DNA of 64,000 nucleotides from Ficedula albicollis. Its lineage: Eukaryota; Chordata; Aves; Passeriformes; Muscicapidae. Below are positions 59,601 through 64,000 of the stretch, piece by piece (position 1 is the first letter of the stretch; the number at the start of each line of letters is the position of its first letter). The translations under genes and the position numbers were made by a program. Below the pieces are notes generated by a model that was given only the letters and a program-made list of their open reading frames with translations, was not told the origin of the DNA and did no database searches. The stretch lies in contig NC_021692.1 of NCBI RefSeq assembly GCF_000247815.1, positions 2,139,317 to 2,203,316 on the forward strand. Reading direction: 5' to 3'.

Positions 59601-62600
59601 ACATTTCAGCTCTTCCTCAAAAACAACTGCTCACTACGAAACACTTCCGTATAAAAATATGTGTTTTGCACTTAAACTTTGCCTGGCTCCAAGCAGGAGG
59701 CATTTCAGGCTGTGCAGTCTGGGGTTATTGCCTACTGCCATGCACTCATGACCTCTGTTACACCAGACTCGTCCCGTTGGTGGCAAGATTGGCTGGATAA
59801 GAGTTGGACAGAAACATTCCTTTACCATTTGGATTACCTGAGGAATTGCTGATGCACTACACCTCGTGGGAATTCCAAGACCTCCCCAGGGCTGTTAACA
59901 CATGGCCTGTGAGGCTGTGAGCTCTAGAGAAGGCACTGCTTGGCTGGGACAGCCTTCATCAGGAACTGCACATGGTGGGGGGTTCTGGTTACTCCTCTCC
60001 TACAGCTTAAGGAGGCAAAACACGTGCAGGGGATCATATAAATCATCTTGTTCCCAACACAGAATTAGCTTTGTTCAGTAAATTCCTTGCTGGAGATGCC
60101 TGGCTGTACCAAGCAGGGGCATCCTGCATGGTTCCTGAGGATTGCCTGCCTCAGCAGTCTTTGGCACTTCCAGCCCCATCAGCTCTTGTCCTGGAAAGGC
60201 CTGCCCTGAGATCCCCAACATTTGTAAAAACACCCCCTTCTTTATCTGCTTTACACATCACTGGGCTATAACAGCAATTCCCTGTCTCCAGTTCCCCATC
60301 TTCTGCATATTTTAAAAGCAATAAACTCCATCCAACACGTGACCAGGAAAGAGCATTCCCCAAAAGACTTCGCAGTATTTAACTTGGTTACATTTCTTAT
60401 CTTATTTTGTAACACTATTTTGTCTGGCTCTTGTGCTAGACCTGAGGTGTCATTTCGTGCTGTCCACACTTTTCCTTCTTCTTCCCCCATCATTTTAACA
60501 AGGGAACTTTCCTCTACCTGAACCTGTGGCATGTTTTGTACTTTTTTTGACTGCTTGCTTGCTGAGATTGCTGTTCTGATTAATGTCATTCTTCAGGAGC
60601 CTCTTGCTCCAACCAAGCTCCATCAATAATTCAGCCAGGCCTCAATAACATTAGCTCTGGGTGAATATAACACTTATGACAATTAACTGACTGAAAGGGC
60701 TCAAGATATACAGGCAAGAGGTTTCTCTCAATTTTCTGAAAATCTTTTCTGAGCTTCTAAAAATTTAGTTAGTTTGATGAGTAAAGCTGAGAGCAGTTTG
60801 ACACAGTTCAAAAGGTGCCAAGTGACTTAAGCAATGGATGTGCTGAAGCCCATCAGGCTCCATTCCTTGCTTGTCTCCACCTGCTCTGACTGACATTACA
60901 TTTTGCATTACCTGGGACAAACCTATCCCTGTGCATATGCTCCTGGCTTAGAGATGCTGGAACATGACTGCAGCATGTCTAGACAAACATCACCTTTGTG
61001 ACTCTTTGCTTATTAACAGTCTTGCTTAACTAGCCTTAGGCAAAAGGCAGCGAAAACTCTGAAAAATATTAGAATTTTACTTGCCCACCTAGAGACACTG
61101 CAAAAGCAGTCAGTGCTCAGTTCCACTGGAAATCCCAGTTTCCTCCTGTTAAGCATTACCCGAATTTTCAGTGTGTCTTCAACCCCCAGCATCCCTTGGC
61201 CACCACATCCTGCAGCATAACAGCTCAGACACAAATGTGTGGAAGGGATGGTGGATCTGCAGACACACCTGCCTTGCAGGTGCCAGACACCATCCCAGCA
61301 GCTCACAGGGCACACGCACCTGTGGCAGGGCTCAGCACATGGGTGATTTTTAACTCCTGGAGCTCAGAACTGCTCAGGTGGAATCAGCTCCTGCTCCCTC
61401 TCTTGCTGCATTCATTTAATGAGTGCTTGATTCAGGCACTGACCTCTTCTCACATTGAAGTGTTTGGAACTGTCTGTGGGGAACAGTGACTTGGAATCAC
61501 TCAGAAACTATATATAAACTGTATATAGGGCTTGTGGACAGATTATGTGTGACCTGGATGGGAAACAGTCTTTCTTCTGCTCTCCTCACTGGCCACTCGC
61601 TGAACTCACATATTTGGAGAGAGCTCAAAGAACCAGAAGGGATAATTAGCTGTGTGGAGGCCAACAGCAGGCTTGAGGAAGCTCTTTCCCTCCTGGGCAT
61701 TGTTGTACTCACCAAAAATGGGTGAAAGGCTTGAACTTGTTACTAGTTGGTTGCTGCTCTAAGGCTTTCCTGGACTATAGTCCTGGTCTTGATTCCCATC
61801 CTAGGGGAAAGTGCCAGAGCTAATTTTCTGTCAAGGATGAAGGGCTGAGTGAGGTTCAGATCCCACAGGAATTTAAACAGGAGGAGCAAGAACCAGCCTC
61901 CATTACTGCCCTGCTCCTTATAAAAATACATGAGTTGAGCAATGAAAATGCCTCATTAACCCAAACTAATTGTGTGAGAATGAAGACAGTTACCCAGACA
62001 ATTAAAAGAAAAATAGGTGTTATCTTCTCAACACAAGAACACAGAGGTCTAGACTCTGCTCTGCAGCTCAGCAATGCTTTGCAAACCCTTGCAACCACAA
62101 AGAAACTGTACCACTACTGGTGGTGGAAGGAGACACTGGGAAAGAAATGCTAAGTCTTATCAGAAATGGGAGAAAGCAGGGGAGCACTGACCACACAAAT
62201 CCTTTGCTGTGGGCACAGAATGGCTGTTTGCAGGGTCACTATTACGGCAAAGCTCAAGCCCAGCCCTTGCTAAAGTCTGCTTCTTCTAGTTCTCTCTTAC
62301 CAAGCCAAAAAGCCTCCCAGAAGGAGCATTTTTGTCTTTTCCTGATGCCTTTTCCCAGCCTGCTCAGCTGGAGCTCAGTGGTTCAGCCCTCAGAGCCCCT
62401 GCCCGAGCCACCACCATTTCTGCAGAGGAAAAGAGGGTGCAGCTCAGTGGGACCAGGATTGACAGGAGCTACCTGATAGCAGCAGGGAGATGGGCAGCTG
62501 GAAAACCACCTGGAAAACTAACAGAGGCAGCATTTGGACTGCAGAACAGCTTGGGTAGCAGGTACTGAGTCTGCAGCACAGGATGACAAAAGCTGGAGGA

Positions 62601-63117
62601 GCTATTGGGCAGCTACACAACACAAAACGTGCAATGGGATCACTCTTCAGTGCTTAATTTTGATGATAACTTGTCAGCCCTAAAGATAAGTGAGAGAAGA
62701 AGTCAGACCAACCAGAGAGTGCACCTGGAAGCACAGCAAACCTTCAGGATCCCAGTTTTCAATGGCAACCTCTCCCCAGACAGCACTGGCCCACACTGAT
62801 GTCACCTTAACCAGAGCTGAGTGTTTAATGGAGTGCAAGGGAGTGACAGTGACACTGTGGTTGTGCTGGGAGGGTGATTCCCACGGTGCAGGGTTGTAGA
62901 ATCTTCAGAACAGAAGGAAAGAAGTGAAGGCAGACCCACCTTACAGAGTACAATGAAAAACCACTTATGCATCTGGGGGCAGCATTGGAAATAATGATGC
63001 CTCCTAAGGACTTGCAAATACCCAGGCCTGAGACATCTCAGCATGACTGAGATGAGAGATTTGTCAGCACAACCCCAGCATCAGTACTGAACATCAGGCA
63101 ATGGAGCTATGGTTTGC
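56621..63117. other. 6.5 kb without a recognised gene
   Basis: No exon, RNA gene or complete mobile element was recognised. Two spots look like old LTR poly(A) regions: AATAAA near 57020 after GTGGGGAC, and GGGACAATAAAAATTTC near 58398 followed by a pyrimidine-rich stretch. Neither could be paired with a second LTR. Open frames are short and lack known motifs. Confidence 0.4.
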
Positions 63118-63727
63118 TTTATATACATATATATATATACACACACACACACATATATATATACATATATATGTATAAAGCACCTATCACCATATTGATA
63201 AACATTCTTTGTAGCCTCTCTGAGGGCAGAGGTAAGAACAGGAGTCAGCCTCTTGGCACCTCAGCACCTCTGTTTCTAATCAATTAAAAAAATTAACAAC
63301 CAAAAAAGACTGCTGCCAGCCTGCCTGGCTGGTGTTTAATACTGCTACTCCATCAGGGTTGGAGGGAGACCTGTTTTGAATGGCAACAGTTTGCACTGTG
63401 ACTTGTCCGGCTGTGCTGCAGGGCAGTGCAGGAGTCACAACACACACACACATATATATATACATATATATGTATAAAGCACCTATCACCATATTGATAA
63501 ACATTCTTTGTAGCCTCTCTGAGGGCAGAGGTAAGAACAGGAGTCAGCCTCTTGGCACCTCAGCATCTCTGTTTCTAATCAATTAAAAAAATTAACAACC
63601 AAAAAAGACTGCTGCCAGCCTGCCTGGCTGGTGTTTAATACTGCTACTCCATCAGGGTTGGAGGGAGACCTGTTTTGAATGGCAACAGTTTGCACTGTGA
63701 CTTGTCCGGCTGTGCTGCAGGGCAGTG
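63118..63727. repeat. 299-bp tandem duplication carrying TA/CA microsatellites
   Basis: Copies of about 63139-63427 and 63438-63726, offset 299 bases. Both begin with CACACA and TATATA repeats, then TGTATAAAGCACCTATCACC, and end GTGCTGCAGGGCAGTG. One clear difference is CAGCACCTC versus CAGCATCTC. Confidence 0.93.
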
Positions 63728-64000
63728 GGACACAAAGGCTCAGACCTGTCACCAGTCAAAATGTGTCAGCAGCAGGGAGCTCCCGTGAGGAGAGAGTGAG
63801 CTAACTGTGCACAAAGCTCTCCTTCTCTCTCTCTGTGCTTAAGGCTGAGTCAGGGACCCTTTGGACTCTTCCCAGACAGAAATATGTGTCAGTTATAAAT
63901 ACATCAGTCAGCTGGAGGGGTGGGGGGTGTGGTTCGGATGGGAGAATTTAGAACAGGTGCAGGGAAGAGAGAAAGGAAAAAGACATCTTACATTTCCAGC
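63728..64000 (+). promoter_or_regulatory. possible TATA-containing promoter at the right edge
   Basis: A TATAAATA box lies near 63894, about 45 bases after a TGAGTCAGG AP-1-like site and before a GT-rich box. If real, the transcript would run right out of the window. Short motifs like these occur by chance, so this is weak. Confidence 0.2.

Overview
The window looks like nuclear DNA of a bird. Every recognisable gene is a vertebrate gene with short introns. CR1 LINE fragments, typical of birds and reptiles, sit in introns and intergenic DNA. Gene order matches the human 1p34.2 block C1orf50 - P3H1 - CLDN19 - YBX1 - PPIH, read in reverse. A songbird is plausible, but the sequence does not prove it. 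Family and human-protein comparisons below are from memory; no search was run.

Layout, left to right. 155-1282 (-): first two coding exons of C1orf50; the rest lies off the left edge. 1283-1476: a 194-bp GC-rich divergent promoter. 1477-8645 (+): P3H1, 15 exons, ending in KDEL. 9167-11066: a 950-bp unit in two apparently identical tandem copies, ending 108 bp before the CLDN19 start. 11175-13300 (+): CLDN19, four coding exons, 210 aa. 18902-21521 (+): a second claudin, five coding exons, 221 aa, clearly of the claudin-16 type. 23581-34714 (-): YBX1, exons 3-8 visible, exons 1-2 not found. 39707-47723 (-): PPIH, nine coding exons, 177 aa. 48215-48830: a minisatellite. 52720-54652 (-): an intron-poor protein kinase closest to HIPK4. 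54940-55610 (+): a decayed retroviral gag/protease remnant. No gene was recognised from 55.7 kb to the right end.

Seven pure poly-C tracts (38 to 1983 bases) interrupt the window. Several fall on GC-rich first exons and promoters (P3H1, YBX1, PPIH). They break the P3H1 reading frame and probably hide YBX1 exon 1. They look like failed consensus rather than biology, and they generate all the long poly-Pro and poly-Gly open frames.

Functionally, P3H1 is an ER collagen prolyl 3-hydroxylase, YBX1 a cold-shock mRNA-binding protein and PPIH a spliceosomal cyclophilin. The most interesting arrangement is CLDN19 next to a claudin-16-type gene. In mammals these two proteins form one cation-selective tight-junction pore in the kidney but are encoded on different chromosomes. 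The second item of interest is the HIPK4-like kinase, which breaks the human synteny and has its whole kinase domain in one exon.
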